From positions 1 to 34,116 of the forward strand of contig NZ_BBMY01000039.1 of assembly GCF_000759775.1 (NCBI RefSeq): 34,116 nt of DNA, given 5' to 3'. Source of the DNA: Escherichia albertii NBRC 107761 = DSM 17582. Lineage in GTDB: Bacteria; Pseudomonadota; Gammaproteobacteria; Enterobacterales; Enterobacteriaceae. The first letter of the stretch is position 1; each line of letters opens with the position of its first letter. Of this stretch, positions 1 through 13,674 are shown piece after piece. The position numbers and the translations under genes were made by a program. Below the pieces are notes generated by a model. It did not search any database and was not told the DNA's origin. It saw nothing but the letters and a program-made list of their open reading frames with translations.

Positions 1-90
1 GTCTTGATGGTCTGGAGAAAAGAGATGCAGAAAATGAAGCCTTGATCCCTTTTTTCTTCTTTTTGTCTGCTATCAGCGTGATTAGCCCTC

Positions 91-99
91 TGGTATGAT
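91..99 (+). promoter_or_regulatory. Extended -10 promoter of fadR
   Basis: TGGTATGAT fits the extended -10 form TGnTATAAT with one mismatch and lies 40 nt before the fadR start. No good -35 is visible at the usual distance, which is typical of extended -10 promoters. The bases resemble part of a FadR half site (TGGT..GA), but too weakly to claim autoregulation. Confidence 0.55.
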
Positions 100-138
100 G
101 AGTACAACTTTGTTTTGCTGTGTTATGGAAATATCACT

Positions 139-858
139 ATGGTCATTAAGGCGCAAAGCCCGGCGGGTTTCGCGGAAGAGTACATTATTGAAAGTATCTG
201 GAATAATCGCTTCCCACCCGGGACTATTTTGCCCGCAGAACGTGAACTTTCAGAATTAATTGGCGTAACGCGTACGACGTTGCGTGAAGTGTTGCAGCGT
301 CTGGCACGAGACGGCTGGTTGACTATTCAACATGGTAAGCCGACGAAGGTGAATAATTTCTGGGAAACCTCAGGGCTTAATATTCTTGAGACGCTGGCGC
401 GGCTCGATCACGAAAGTGTGCCGCAGCTTATTGATAATTTGTTGTCAGTGCGTACCAATATTTCGACTATTTTTATTCGTACTGCGTTCCGTCAGCATCC
501 CGATAAAGCGCAGGAAGTACTGGCGACGGCCAATGAAGTGGCCGATCACGCTGATGCTTTTGCCGAGCTGGATTACAACATTTTCCGCGGTCTGGCATTT
601 GCTTCCGGTAACCCGATTTACGGCCTGATCCTCAACGGGATGAAAGGGCTGTATACACGTATTGGTCGTCACTATTTCGCTAATCCAGAAGCGCGTAGTC
701 TGGCGCTGGGCTTCTACCACAAGCTTTCGGCATTGTGTAGTGAAGGCGCGCACGATCAGGTGTATGAAACAGTGCGTCGCTATGGACATGAGAGTGGCGA
801 GATTTGGCACCGGATGCAGAAAAATCTGCCGGGTGATTTAGCCATTCAGGGGCGATAA
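139..858 (+). CDS. fadR: Fatty-acid metabolism regulator FadR
   Basis: GntR-family transcription factor of 239 residues that represses fatty-acid degradation (fad) genes and activates fabA and fabB. Long-chain acyl-CoA releases it from DNA. The N-terminal winged helix-turn-helix lies at about residues 5-75 and includes [19 protein letters not shown]. The all-helical acyl-CoA-binding domain fills the rest, with the conserved [10 protein letters not shown] segment near residue 180. The start is ATG at 139 (MVIKAQ), the family's usual start and length; an in-frame upstream codon at 115 would add eight residues with no family support. The sequence appears identical to K-12 FadR as I remember it. 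The gene is followed by a REP-type repeat and a strong terminator. Confidence 0.98.
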
Positions 859-888
859 TCTTTCCATACTGATGACAAACGCATAATT

Positions 889-976
889 GCCTGATGCGCC
901 TGGCTTATCAGGTCTACAATATATTGCATTTGCGATACTTTGCAGGCCGGGCAAGGCGTTTACGCCGCATCCGGCC
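889..976. repeat. REP/BIME palindromic repeat pair
   Basis: Two degenerate REP units in opposite orientation. The first is the GCCTGATGCGC ... CTTATCAGG type at about 889-914. The second is the GGCCGGGCAAGGCG ... CGCATCCGGCC type at about 945-976. This is the usual intergenic BIME arrangement of enteric bacteria, placed between fadR and its terminator. Such units can stabilise upstream mRNA or bind gyrase or IHF. Confidence 0.75.
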
Positions 977-984
977 AAAATGAA

Positions 985-1010
985 CCCTCCTCAAATGAGG
1001 AGGTTTTTTT
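985..1010 (+). terminator. Rho-independent terminator after fadR
   Basis: CCTCCTCA (986-993) pairs with TGAGGAGG (996-1003), followed by seven T residues. It separates fadR from the convergent ycgB, whose stop codon overlaps the T run. Confidence 0.85.
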
Positions 1011-2541
1011 ACAGATTGCCCATTCTCGGCGGGCAACGTTCCAGCAACTCTACGCTACCGTCTTCGTTTTGCTGTTCCAGCATCACGTCAAATCCCCACA
1101 GGCGATGCACATGCTTCAGCACCTCTTTACGCCCCTGATCCAGCGGTGCGCGATTATGCGGAATGTAACGCAGCGTCAGCGAACGATCGCCGCGCAAATC
1201 CACGTTCCAGATCTGAATATTCGGCTCCACATTGCTTAAGTTATATTGCGACGATAAACGGTTGCGGATCTCCCGATATCCTTCTTCATTATGAATGGCG
1301 GAAATTTCCAGATAATTATGCCGATCGTCATCCAGCACGGTGAAGAAGCGGAAATCACGCATGACCTTTGGCGACAGGAACTGGCTGATAAAACTCTCAT
1401 CTTTGAAATCACGCATCGCGAAATGCAGCGTCTCCAGCCAGTCGGAACCGGCGATATCCGGGAACCAGTATTTGTCTTCTTCTGTCGGCGACTGACAAAT
1501 CCGCTTAATATCCTGAAACATCGCGAACCCGAGGGCGTACGGGTTAATGCCGCTGTACCATGGACTGTTGTAAGGCGGCTGAAAGACCACGTTGGTATGA
1601 CTGTGCAAGAATTCCAGCATAAAACGTTCGGTTACTTTCCCTTCATCATACAGATGGTTAAGGATGGTGTAGTGCCAGAAGGTTGCCCAACCTTCGTTCA
1701 TCACCTGGGTCTGTTTTTGCGGATAAAAATACTGGCTTACTTTACGCACAATGCGCAGGATTTCACGCTGCCATGATTCCAGTAGCGGGGCATTTTTTTC
1801 CATAAAATAGAGCAGATTTTCCTGCGGTTCGGACGGATAGCGGCGCGCTTCAGCAACCGTTTTCTCTTCCTCGCGCTTCGGCAGGGTACGCCAGAGCATA
1901 TTGACCTGACTTTGCAGATACTCTTCGCGACTTTTCTGCCGGGCTTTCTCCTCCTGGAGAGAGATTTTTTGCGGGCGTTTATACCGATCCACGCCGTAGT
2001 TCATCAGCGCATGACAGGAGTCCAGCAGTCTTTCGACTTCATCAACGCCATAACGCTCTTCGCATTCGGTAATGTATTTACGGGCAAAAATCAGGTAATC
2101 GACAATCGAGCTGGCGTCGGTCCAGCTACGGAATAAATAGTTGTTTTTGAAGAAAGAGTTGTGACCATAACAGGCATGTGCCATCACCAGCGCCTGCATG
2201 GTGATGGTGTTTTCTTCCATCAGGTAAGCGATACACGGGTTAGAGTTAATGACGATTTCATAGGCCAGCCCTTGCTGACCGTGTTTATACAGACGCTCGG
2301 TTTCAATAAATTTTTTGCCGAACGACCAGTGCGGATAGTTAATCGGCATCCCGACGCTGGAGTAAGCATCCATCATCTGTTCTGAGGTGATGACTTCAAT
2401 CTGGTGCGGGTAGGTATCCAGCCGATAGAGTTTCGCCACCCGGTCTATTTCTGCCAGATAAACATCCAGCAGGTCGAACGTCCAGTCAGGACCATCGCTC
2501 AAACGCGTGGTGTCCTTATTCATAGAATCGATCGTCGCCAT
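1009..2541 (-). CDS. ycgB: SpoVR-family stress protein YcgB
   Basis: Protein of 510 residues of the SpoVR family, named for a Bacillus spore-cortex protein. In enteric bacteria it belongs to the general stress (RpoS) regulon and usually travels genetically with yeaG/yeaH-type functions; the biochemical role is unknown. The protein is soluble, with no signal peptide or membrane segment. It has several conserved His/Tyr/Trp-rich stretches, such as AHACYGHNSFFKNNYLF near residue 122, NEGWATFWHYTILNHLY near 282 and PYNSPWYSGINPYALGF near 323. The start ATG at 2541 gives MATIDSMNKD, the family length. Its coding end runs into the fadR terminator, so the two genes are convergent. The only difference from K-12 that I could recall is a few conservative substitutions. 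Confidence 0.96.
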   Translation of the reverse strand: MATIDSMNKDTTRLSDGPDWTFDLLDVYLAEIDRVAKLYRLDTYPHQIEVITSEQMMDAYSSVGMPINYPHWSFGKKFIETERLYKHGQQGLAYEIVINSNPCIAYLMEENTITMQALVMAHACYGHNSFFKNNYLFRSWTDASSIVDYLIFARKYITECEERYGVDEVERLLDSCHALMNYGVDRYKRPQKISLQEEKARQKSREEYLQSQVNMLWRTLPKREEEKTVAEARRYPSEPQENLLYFMEKNAPLLESWQREILRIVRKVSQYFYPQKQTQVMNEGWATFWHYTILNHLYDEGKVTERFMLEFLHSHTNVVFQPPYNSPWYSGINPYALGFAMFQDIKRICQSPTEEDKYWFPDIAGSDWLETLHFAMRDFKDESFISQFLSPKVMRDFRFFTVLDDDRHNYLEISAIHNEEGYREIRNRLSSQYNLSNVEPNIQIWNVDLRGDRSLTLRYIPHNRAPLDQGRKEVLKHVHRLWGFDVMLEQQNEDGSVELLERCPPRMGNL

Positions 2542-4169
<1,628 letters not shown>

Positions 4170-4178
4170 GGATGCGAG

Positions 4179-5249
4179 ATGACCCGTCCTATACAGGCCA
4201 GCCTCGATCTGCGGGCATTAAAACAAAATCTGACCATTGTTCGCCAGGCCGCGCCGCATTCACGCGTCTGGTCGGTGGTAAAAGCCAACGCTTACGGGCA
4301 CGGTATTGAGCGTATCTGGAGTGCGCTCGGGGCAACCGATGGCTTTGCATTACTTAACCTGGAAGAAGCGATAACGTTACGTGAACGCGGCTGGAAAGGG
4401 CCGATCCTGATGCTGGAGGGGTTTTTCCATGCACAAGATCTGGAAATTTATGATCAGTACAGGCTGACGACCTGCGTACACAGCAACTGGCAGCTCAAAG
4501 CACTGCAAAATGCGCGCTTAAAAGCACCGCTGGATATTTATCTTAAAGTGAACAGCGGGATGAATCGGTTGGGGGTCTCGCCCGAGCGCGTACTCACTGT
4601 CTGGCAACAACTGCGGGCGATGACGAATGTGGGGGAAATGACGCTGATGTCGCATTTTGCCGGTGCAGAGCATCCTGACGGGATTACGGACGCTATGGCG
4701 CGTATTGACCAGGCAGCGGAAGGGCTGGCGTGCCGTCGCTCGTTGTCCAACTCGGCGGCGACGTTGTGGCACCCGGAGGCACATTTTGACTGGGTACGTC
4801 CGGGAATTATTCTTTATGGCGCGTCGCCGTCCGGTCAGTGGCGGGATATCGCCAATACCGGGTTGCGTCCGGTGATGACATTAAGCAGTGAGATCATCGG
4901 TATCCAGACGTTAAAGGTAGGGGACCAGGTGGGGTATGGCGGACGTTACACCGCACCCGATGAGCAACGAATCGGCATTGTTGCCGCCGGATACGCTGAC
5001 GGTTATCCGCGCCACGCGCCAACGGGCACCCCCGTTTTAGTGGATGGTGTGCGCACCATGACGGTGGGAACGGTATCGATGGATATGCTGGCGGTTGATT
5101 TAACACCTTGCCCGCAGGCGGGGATTGGTACGCCGGTCGAACTGTGGGGCAAAGAGATTAAAATCGATGATGTTGCCGCCGCTGCCGGAACCGTGGGGTA
5201 TGAGTTGATGTGCGCACTGGCGTTACGTGTACCCGTTGTGACGGTGTAA
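4179..5249 (+). CDS. dadX: Catabolic alanine racemase DadX
   Basis: PLP-dependent racemase interconverting L- and D-alanine. It supplies DadA with D-alanine during growth on L-alanine, and is a minor source for peptidoglycan beside Alr. The product has 356 residues. The PLP lysine is K35 in VVKANAYGHG, and the second catalytic base is Y253 in VGYGGRY. Conserved features include the N-terminal TIM barrel with NSGMNRLG (residues 125-132), SNSAAT and RPGIILYG, and the C-terminal beta domain with GYADGYPR and VGTVSMDM. It lies 9 bp after dadA with GGATGCGAG before its ATG. A perfect hairpin of REP type follows the stop codon. Confidence 0.98.
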   Translation: MTRPIQASLDLRALKQNLTIVRQAAPHSRVWSVVKANAYGHGIERIWSALGATDGFALLNLEEAITLRERGWKGPILMLEGFFHAQDLEIYDQYRLTTCVHSNWQLKALQNARLKAPLDIYLKVNSGMNRLGVSPERVLTVWQQLRAMTNVGEMTLMSHFAGAEHPDGITDAMARIDQAAEGLACRRSLSNSAATLWHPEAHFDWVRPGIILYGASPSGQWRDIANTGLRPVMTLSSEIIGIQTLKVGDQVGYGGRYTAPDEQRIGIVAAGYADGYPRHAPTGTPVLVDGVRTMTVGTVSMDMLAVDLTPCPQAGIGTPVELWGKEIKIDDVAAAAGTVGYELMCALALRVPVVTV

Positions 5250-5259
5250 CTCATCAGTA

Positions 5260-5289
5260 TGCCGGATACAACCCGCGTCGTATCCGGCA
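5260..5289. repeat. REP-like perfect hairpin between dadX and cvrA
   Basis: TGCCGGATAC (5260-5269) and GTATCCGGCA (5280-5289) form ten-base perfect arms around a ten-base loop. The sequence matches the enteric REP core. It sits between two convergent genes and could protect both 3' ends. There is no T run, so it is not a classical terminator. Confidence 0.75.
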
Positions 5290-5307
5290 ATACAGGCCGT
5301 TGCAAAT

Positions 5308-7116
<1,809 letters not shown>

Positions 7117-7139
7117 TTAGCTCTGAACCGTGATTTTTT

Positions 7140-8765
<1,626 letters not shown>

Positions 8766-8766
8766 C

Positions 8767-9501
8767 TCAGTTGCGCACTTTGTCTGCTTTCTCCCGGGCT
8801 TCTCGCTCGAGAGAGAAAATAATCTGCTGTAACTGCCGCTCCACCGTCGGGCTGACGTTCAGAAAACGAAAGCTCAGGCGGGGAGTGGAAATAGTCTCAT
8901 TTTTACCATCGATGATTTTGTGTTCGCTGATGGTGAGTAACTGAGCGTCAAAATGAAAGACTCCCCATTGCCCCATATTGACTTCAATCTGCGCGAAGTG
9001 CATGCCTTCGCGCAATCCAGTTGGTTTTGCTGTTTCCAGTAATGCCCCCATGCCGCCTAATGACAAATCATACAGACGAAAACGTAACGTCCTGTTATCA
9101 GGTAATCGGGTCTGACAGTAGTAGGGGGGATGGCACGGGGCGGAGATGCGGAAATATCTGCGCCGTTGCACGAACCATAAGGCGGGAGGGGGCGCGGTGA
9201 TGAATGCCGGAAGCTGTAAATATTCACTCTGCTGCAATTGCTCAAGAGCAAATTCAACTTTGGCGCCCTGCGTTTCGGCGGTAATGGTGATTTGCCGCGC
9301 CTCAAGCACTGCAATGTTATCTTCATACTGGCTACCGTAATCCAGCACCAGTTTATCTGGGCTTATCGTCAGTATTTTGCTGATCAACTGACCGCCTGAC
9401 CAACTGATACGTAAGGGAACTGCGGTTTTATGCAAATCGCGTAAAACGCCAAGGACTGCTAATGGATTTTGTTTCAGGAACTGCTCATGGTAATGGCTCA
9501 C
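8767..9501 (-). CDS. ycgR: Flagellar brake protein YcgR (c-di-GMP receptor)
   Basis: Cyclic-di-GMP effector that binds the flagellar motor when the nucleotide is high, slowing rotation and biasing direction. The product has 244 residues from GTG at 9501, with GGAG nine bases upstream. The N-terminal YcgR domain covers about residues 1-108. The PilZ domain follows, with its ligand motif RxxxR at R114-R118 (in RRRYFR) and DLSLGG at 145-150. The sequence is noticeably less like K-12 than its neighbours, with substitutions spread over both domains, but every ligand-binding residue is kept. A sigma-28 promoter lies just upstream, placing it in the class 3 flagellar regulon. Its end is almost touching the convergent emtA stop. 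Confidence 0.96.
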   Translation of the reverse strand: MSHYHEQFLKQNPLAVLGVLRDLHKTAVPLRISWSGGQLISKILTISPDKLVLDYGSQYEDNIAVLEARQITITAETQGAKVEFALEQLQQSEYLQLPAFITAPPPALWFVQRRRYFRISAPCHPPYYCQTRLPDNRTLRFRLYDLSLGGMGALLETAKPTGLREGMHFAQIEVNMGQWGVFHFDAQLLTISEHKIIDGKNETISTPRLSFRFLNVSPTVERQLQQIIFSLEREAREKADKVRN

Positions 9502-9536
9502 GCGGAAAAACTCCTGACCGACAAACTGTCTTTGGT

Positions 9537-9563
9537 TTATCGGCAATGTTTAACAAACCTTAA
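9537..9563 (-). promoter_or_regulatory. Sigma-28 (FliA) promoter of ycgR
   Basis: Read on the minus strand, TTAA, a 15-base spacer and a perfect GCCGATAA -10 element (9537-9544) match the FliA consensus TAAA-N15-GCCGATAA. It ends 36 bases before the ycgR start codon. Confidence 0.85.
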
Positions 9564-9701
9564 TACAAATGCGTGAATATTTTTTACAACTTATCGCCAA
9601 TTCAGTCGTCAGCTTCCCACTATTGATCCAGCCCTTGCCTATACTTAGAGCGTTGACGTAAGTATTTCTTGCATCCGATTCATCGAAACGAGGGCCTGAA
9701 C

Positions 9702-9956
9702 ATGGGAATTATTGCCTGGATTATTTTTGGCCTGATAGCGGGCGTTATCGCCAAGCTGATCATGCCGGGACGTGATGGTGGAGGATTTATCCTGACCTGT
9801 ATTCTCGGGATAGTCGGTGCGGTCGTCGGCGGCTGGCTGGCGACCATGTTTGGCATTGGCGGTACCATCAGCGGTTTTAATTTACACAGCTTCCTGGTGG
9901 CGGTGGTCGGCGCTATCCTGGTTCTGGGGGTATTTCGCCTCCTGCGAAGAGAATAG
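9702..9956 (+). CDS. ymgE: Small membrane protein YmgE (GlsB/YeaQ family)
   Basis: Inner-membrane protein of 84 residues of the transglycosylase-associated (GlsB/YeaQ/YmgE) family; despite the family label no enzyme activity is shown, and members are stress induced. It has three hydrophobic helices at about residues 2-20, 30-50 and 58-78. The glycine-rich pattern IMPGRDGGG lies between the first two, and FNLHSFLVAVVGAILVLGVF makes up the third. It ends with a basic tail, LRRE. The start is ATG at 9702 (MGIIAW); in-frame upstream codons are not supported by the family. A hairpin with a short T run follows. Confidence 0.93.
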   Translation: MGIIAWIIFGLIAGVIAKLIMPGRDGGGFILTCILGIVGAVVGGWLATMFGIGGTISGFNLHSFLVAVVGAILVLGVFRLLRRE

Positions 9957-9967
9957 GATTTTCATAC

Positions 9968-10001
9968 AACGGATAGCAGCCTCGACGCCGCTATCCGTTT
10001 T
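9968..10001 (+). terminator. Terminator after ymgE
   Basis: AACGGATAGC (9968-9977) and GCTATCCGTT (9990-9999) form a ten-base perfect stem followed by a short T run. It may also end the convergent receptor gene, although the minus-strand T run is poor. Confidence 0.75.
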
Positions 10002-10005
10002 CAAA

Positions 10006-11976
10006 TCAGAATGTATATTCTACGCCTGCCCAGAAATTACGTCCTTCTTCAATGAATCATTCACTGTAGGCATATTTGGTGTCGAACAGGTTATTGACGG
10101 ATGCATTGACGCTAAAGCCGTGCCCTAATGCGTAATCGGCGCGAATATGAGTAACCGCAAAACCGGCTGCTTTTTGTGAACCGTCGCTGTTGCTGTAGCT
10201 GGAAGAACGCGCTTCTTCGGAAAGCGTTACGCTTAACGGTTCCCACGGTTTTAACGTCATCCAGGCAGTCAATGTTTGCGTTGGTAGATCGGTTATCTTG
10301 CCGATGTCTTTGCGTTTAGCATCGGCATGGATCAGGCCGTAACTGGCGCCAATATCCAGCATATTGCTGATTTTCCCTTTAATACCCGCATCCAGACCGC
10401 TGTAATCCACCGTGCCGCTGTTCTGATTCTGCACGGTATCGGCATTGATATTGTGCGAGAGGATGGCATCACTCACCCGGTTATAGTAAACGCTGACTTC
10501 AAATCCCCAGTCGGGCGTGAAGGAACCATTCCAGGTTAAATCTACGCCGCGAGCGCGTTCCGGCTTGAGTTGCGGGTTAACAATGGCTATCTGGTTATAA
10601 GCTGGTTTGGACGTGGTATAACGTTCTTTCAGCGTTGGGAAGCGTGTGCGGTCATAGTACGAGAGCGCCAGTGTGTCCTCATTTGCAAAGTGGTATTTGC
10701 CCATTACCTGCTAGTTAAAGGTGGACTGATTGTTGTCGTCATAGTGAGTGACACTGCCGTCTTTTTCATGTTTTTTCGCTTCTACGCTATCACGCCAGTC
10801 GTAGCTGATCCCGGCAACGACATCCACATTATCAGCCGCAGCCCATTGATATTCACTGGCAAGCGACCAGGTTCGGTCTTCATAGCGATCATAAGAAGCG
10901 TGCGGTGCGCCTTTTTCCCGATGCACATCATCCTTCCAGTTGACGGCAAACGACAGTAGATCGTTTTCACGCATATCGGCCGCTAACTGTAACCCTGCAC
11001 CATCGCTGTAATCGGAATAGTGGCTATAGCTGCCGCTTTTATTTTTCAGATCCGCCAGCGAGTTGTACATTATCAGCGTATTTTCAAAGGTGTCGCGATA
11101 AAGTCGACTTTTCAACGTAAAACGATCGCTGAGCTGTGTGGTTCCCTGATAGTAAAAACTCTCTTTATCGTACTCCGGCCACTGCCAGTAGCGTGATTTC
11201 TGACTGCTGGTTCCGTTATAAGGCGGGTTATCTTTTTCGCCATCCTGTTTAATATAAGTCAGCGTGTATTCGTCATTTTCGCGCGGCGTAAAGCCGAGCT
11301 TCACTATGCCGCGTTTATCATTGGCGGATGAGTTAATCATCTTGCCGTTTTTGCCTACAATATCATTATTGACGCCATGTGGCAGACCGAGGAAATCCTG
11401 TTTCAGTTGGCTGCCGCTGACTTGCAAATATCCCAGATCGCTGCTGGCGGCAAGTGAGGCGTGCATATCGTAGGCGTTGTCCTGACTACGGCTCCATCCC
11501 TGACGGTATCCCAGACTGGCTTCCAGTGGTTTAGTCGGTTTTTGCGTGGTGATGTTAATAGCCCCCCCCATCTGGTTGGGGCCCTGAAGTAGCGATGAAT
11601 ACCCTTTGGAGACTTCGACTGCTCCCAGATTGTTGGTCAGGATCCTCGCCAGATCGAGGTTACCGTCATAGGGAACATAAATAGGTACGCCATCAAAATA
11701 AACCGGCACCTGACGGCTATCGAAACCGCGTACTTTGACTTGTTGTTCATTGCGTCCTCCCGATTTTTGCAGCACAACCCCGGGGATTACGCTTAACGCC
11801 TGGGCGACATTTTGTTTGTCCAGCGCCTTCATGGTGGGCTGATCGAGAATAGTGGTGGTCGTCGCAGACACGGGGCTGGACCATATGGTCATCGTCTCGT
11901 TTTCTTGAGCCGCAACTGCTTGCTGAGTGAGGGCGAGTGATAATGCTGTACAGAGATAACGTTTTTTAAGTCTCAT
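10006..11976 (-). pseudogene. prrA: TonB-dependent outer-membrane receptor (PrrA-like), two in-frame stops
   Basis: Remnant of a 656-codon TonB-dependent receptor. The signal peptide ends near AVAA, and a TonB-box-like ETMTI follows. The plug domain has IPGVVLQKSGG, VKVRGFDSRQVPVYFDGVPI and GPNQMGGAINITTQKP; a 22-strand barrel would follow. The start is ATG at 11976; a TTG upstream is unlikely. Codon 422 (10711-10713) is TAG and codon 640 (10057-10059) is TGA, with the reading frame otherwise unbroken. Beyond the second stop the frame reads GRNFWAGVEYTF and then TGA at 10006, the classic aromatic C-terminus that the BAM complex recognises. The gene is last in the operon, 25 bp after modD. The name follows the prrA-modD-yc73-fepC cluster of pathogenic E. 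coli. Unless the stops are read through, no working receptor is made. Confidence 0.88.
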
Positions 11977-12001
11977 AGAATAAATTCCGTTTATCAATGG
12001 G

Positions 12002-12856
12002 TTAAAAAGAGTCTTCGGGCTTCAGTTTGACTTTGATGTCAGCGGGGGACGCGTAATAAGGCGCAGAGGTAATAAAAAGGCGGATGCCGCAGTCGAGGTA
12101 ATTTTTGAGTGTCAGTAAATTAATTCCACCGGTCAGCGCCAGCGTACAGTTTGGCGCCAGCGACGGCGCTATTTGCGCAATTTCAACGGCCTGAGCTGGA
12201 CTAAATTTGTCTAGCTGAAGTACATCTGGTTGTGCGCGTAATGCAGCAAGTGCTTCCTCCGGCGTGTCGGCTTCAACAACTATTTTTTTCTCTGGCGCGT
12301 GGCGACGTAACTGGTCGATAGCGCCCGACCAGTCCTGATTATCGGCCAGAAAACGACGATGATTGGCGAACAGCAATACGGTTTCCGCGCACCCTGCGCG
12401 ATGAATCAGTCCGCCAGCAGCAATGACAGCCTGTGTCGCCAGTAAACGGGTTCCGGGAATGGCTTTTCGGGTGCAGGCGATATTGCCATCAGGATAACGA
12501 GCACGAAGCTGTATCAACATTTGAGCGAGATAATCAGAAACGCCGCAACTCCACTCCAGCACGTTCTGAACGGCTTTCCATCCCTGATGAAGCGCAGCAG
12601 CGTTGCCGTGGGCATGAATTAAACGTTGACCCGCATCCGCTTGTGAACCGTCGCTGACCGCGTCATCAATGGTCAGCCCCAGCGTGGTTAACATCTTACA
12701 CGCCACGGCGACTCCGCTGACACAGCCGCCCTGGCGGTGAAAAAACTCAATAGCGCCGGGCTGTTTGCCGATACCTAATGCTCGTGTGGTCAGATCTCCA
12801 CCCTGGATATCTTCCAGAAGTAATGCATCAATTTGCGCTTGAGAGAGAAAAATCAT
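12002..12856 (-). CDS. modD: ModD-like putative pyrophosphorylase
   Basis: Protein of 284 residues of the ModD family, a relative of nicotinate-nucleotide pyrophosphorylase (QPRTase, NadC). Members are found in molybdate transport operons such as that of Rhodobacter capsulatus; the reaction they catalyse is not established. Visible family features are LLLEDIQGGDLTTRAL (about residues 12-27), CTRKAIPGTRLL (the phosphoribosyl-binding region), IVVEADTPEEAL and the C-terminal LALTGGINLLTLKNYLDCG. ATG at 12856 is chosen because it overlaps the methyltransferase stop codon (ATGA) and gives the family length; a longer frame begins at 12889. Translational coupling with the upstream gene is likely. 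It is intact, unlike the receptor that follows. Confidence 0.88.
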   Translation of the reverse strand: MIFLSQAQIDALLLEDIQGGDLTTRALGIGKQPGAIEFFHRQGGCVSGVAVACKMLTTLGLTIDDAVSDGSQADAGQRLIHAHGNAAALHQGWKAVQNVLEWSCGVSDYLAQMLIQLRARYPDGNIACTRKAIPGTRLLATQAVIAAGGLIHRAGCAETVLLFANHRRFLADNQDWSGAIDQLRRHAPEKKIVVEADTPEEALAALRAQPDVLQLDKFSPAQAVEIAQIAPSLAPNCTLALTGGINLLTLKNYLDCGIRLFITSAPYYASPADIKVKLKPEDSF

Positions 12857-13665
12857 CGCAGCATCTCCTGCGGCACACTGTCCCACCAAATGAGTGCCCA
12901 GTCGCGACTGGCTGGGGCGATAGTGCGGACATCATGTTGGTGATACCAGCGATGTAACCGCTCGCGCTCATCGTCATTGAGTGCGCCAAGACTCCAGCTA
13001 ACGTTCTGCTCAAAACGCTCCCATGTGCTGTTATCCTGTTGGCAATTTTGCCCACGAATAAAATCAACATGAGCATAAATTCCCATCTGATACAGGATGT
13101 TGAGCGCAAAGATATAGTTGGGTAATTCGATCACCTCCCGACCTGCCGCCCGCTGAATGGCGGGGGAGACGAATGAGGTGCTGACAAGATGAGTGGTGTA
13201 GACGCGCAGTCGGGCCTGATTATTGAGTTTGGTCATTGCCTGGCGCATATCGGCTACCAGTGTGGAACGCGAGGCCACGGCAATATCGCAGCGTGGCAGG
13301 TCGCTCCAGCTCTCTTCCCAGGCGCGTTGAACCCAGTGCACATTGTCAGCCTTCAACGCGGCAGCGCGGCGTGCGGCAACGTTCAGCATTCCCTGACTGT
13401 AATCAACGCCGTAAACCGTCGTGAGTTTGTCTGCCAGCGCCAGTGATACGGTGCCCGGCCCACAGCCCATATCAAATAGTGACTCTGCGCCTTGTAGATC
13501 AATTTTGGCGACCAGTTGTTGTAAATAGCTGTCTGTTGGCGAGGCACAATTCTCGGCCATTTTCTCTGCCCGTTGATCCCAGTGATCCGGCGTCTTTTCT
13601 GTGCGGTGGGCCAGTTTGAGTTGCTGAAGATAAAGGTCTGCAAAATTAATATCGTCAATGAGCAT
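12853..13665 (-). CDS. yc73: SAM-dependent methyltransferase (Yc73-like)
   Basis: Class I S-adenosylmethionine methyltransferase of 270 residues. The SAM-binding motif I is LFDMGCGPGTVSLALAD (about residues 63-79), followed by the acidic motif II VYGVDYS. The N-terminal region contains DHWDQRAEKMAE, typical of small-molecule methyltransferases; the C-terminal half is tryptophan-rich and may hold the substrate. No signal peptide is seen, so it acts in the cytoplasm. It lies between the ATPase (9 bp upstream, with an AAGGA ribosome site) and modD (4-bp overlap). The target is unknown. Its position in a metal-uptake operon suggests processing of an imported metal-carrying compound, but that is inference. 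Confidence 0.85.
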   Translation of the reverse strand: MLIDDINFADLYLQQLKLAHRTEKTPDHWDQRAEKMAENCASPTDSYLQQLVAKIDLQGAESLFDMGCGPGTVSLALADKLTTVYGVDYSQGMLNVAARRAAALKADNVHWVQRAWEESWSDLPRCDIAVASRSTLVADMRQAMTKLNNQARLRVYTTHLVSTSFVSPAIQRAAGREVIELPNYIFALNILYQMGIYAHVDFIRGQNCQQDNSTWERFEQNVSWSLGALNDDERERLHRWYHQHDVRTIAPASRDWALIWWDSVPQEMLR

Positions 13666-13674
13666 GATTTTTCC

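Noticed and set aside
91-107. FadR binding site in its own promoter
   Set aside because: Only TGGT and GA match; the palindromic partner is absent, so I list it only as an extended -10.
445-810. Minus-strand frame inside fadR
   Set aside because: Shadow of a well-supported gene, with no ribosome site or recognisable domain.
889-1010. CRISPR-like repeats after fadR
   Set aside because: The repeats are palindromic REP units in opposite orientation without regular spacing or spacers.
10057-10704. Second receptor fragment as an independent 215-residue gene
   Set aside because: It starts at an internal methionine three codons after an in-frame TAG and has no signal peptide; it is the downstream part of the same barrel.
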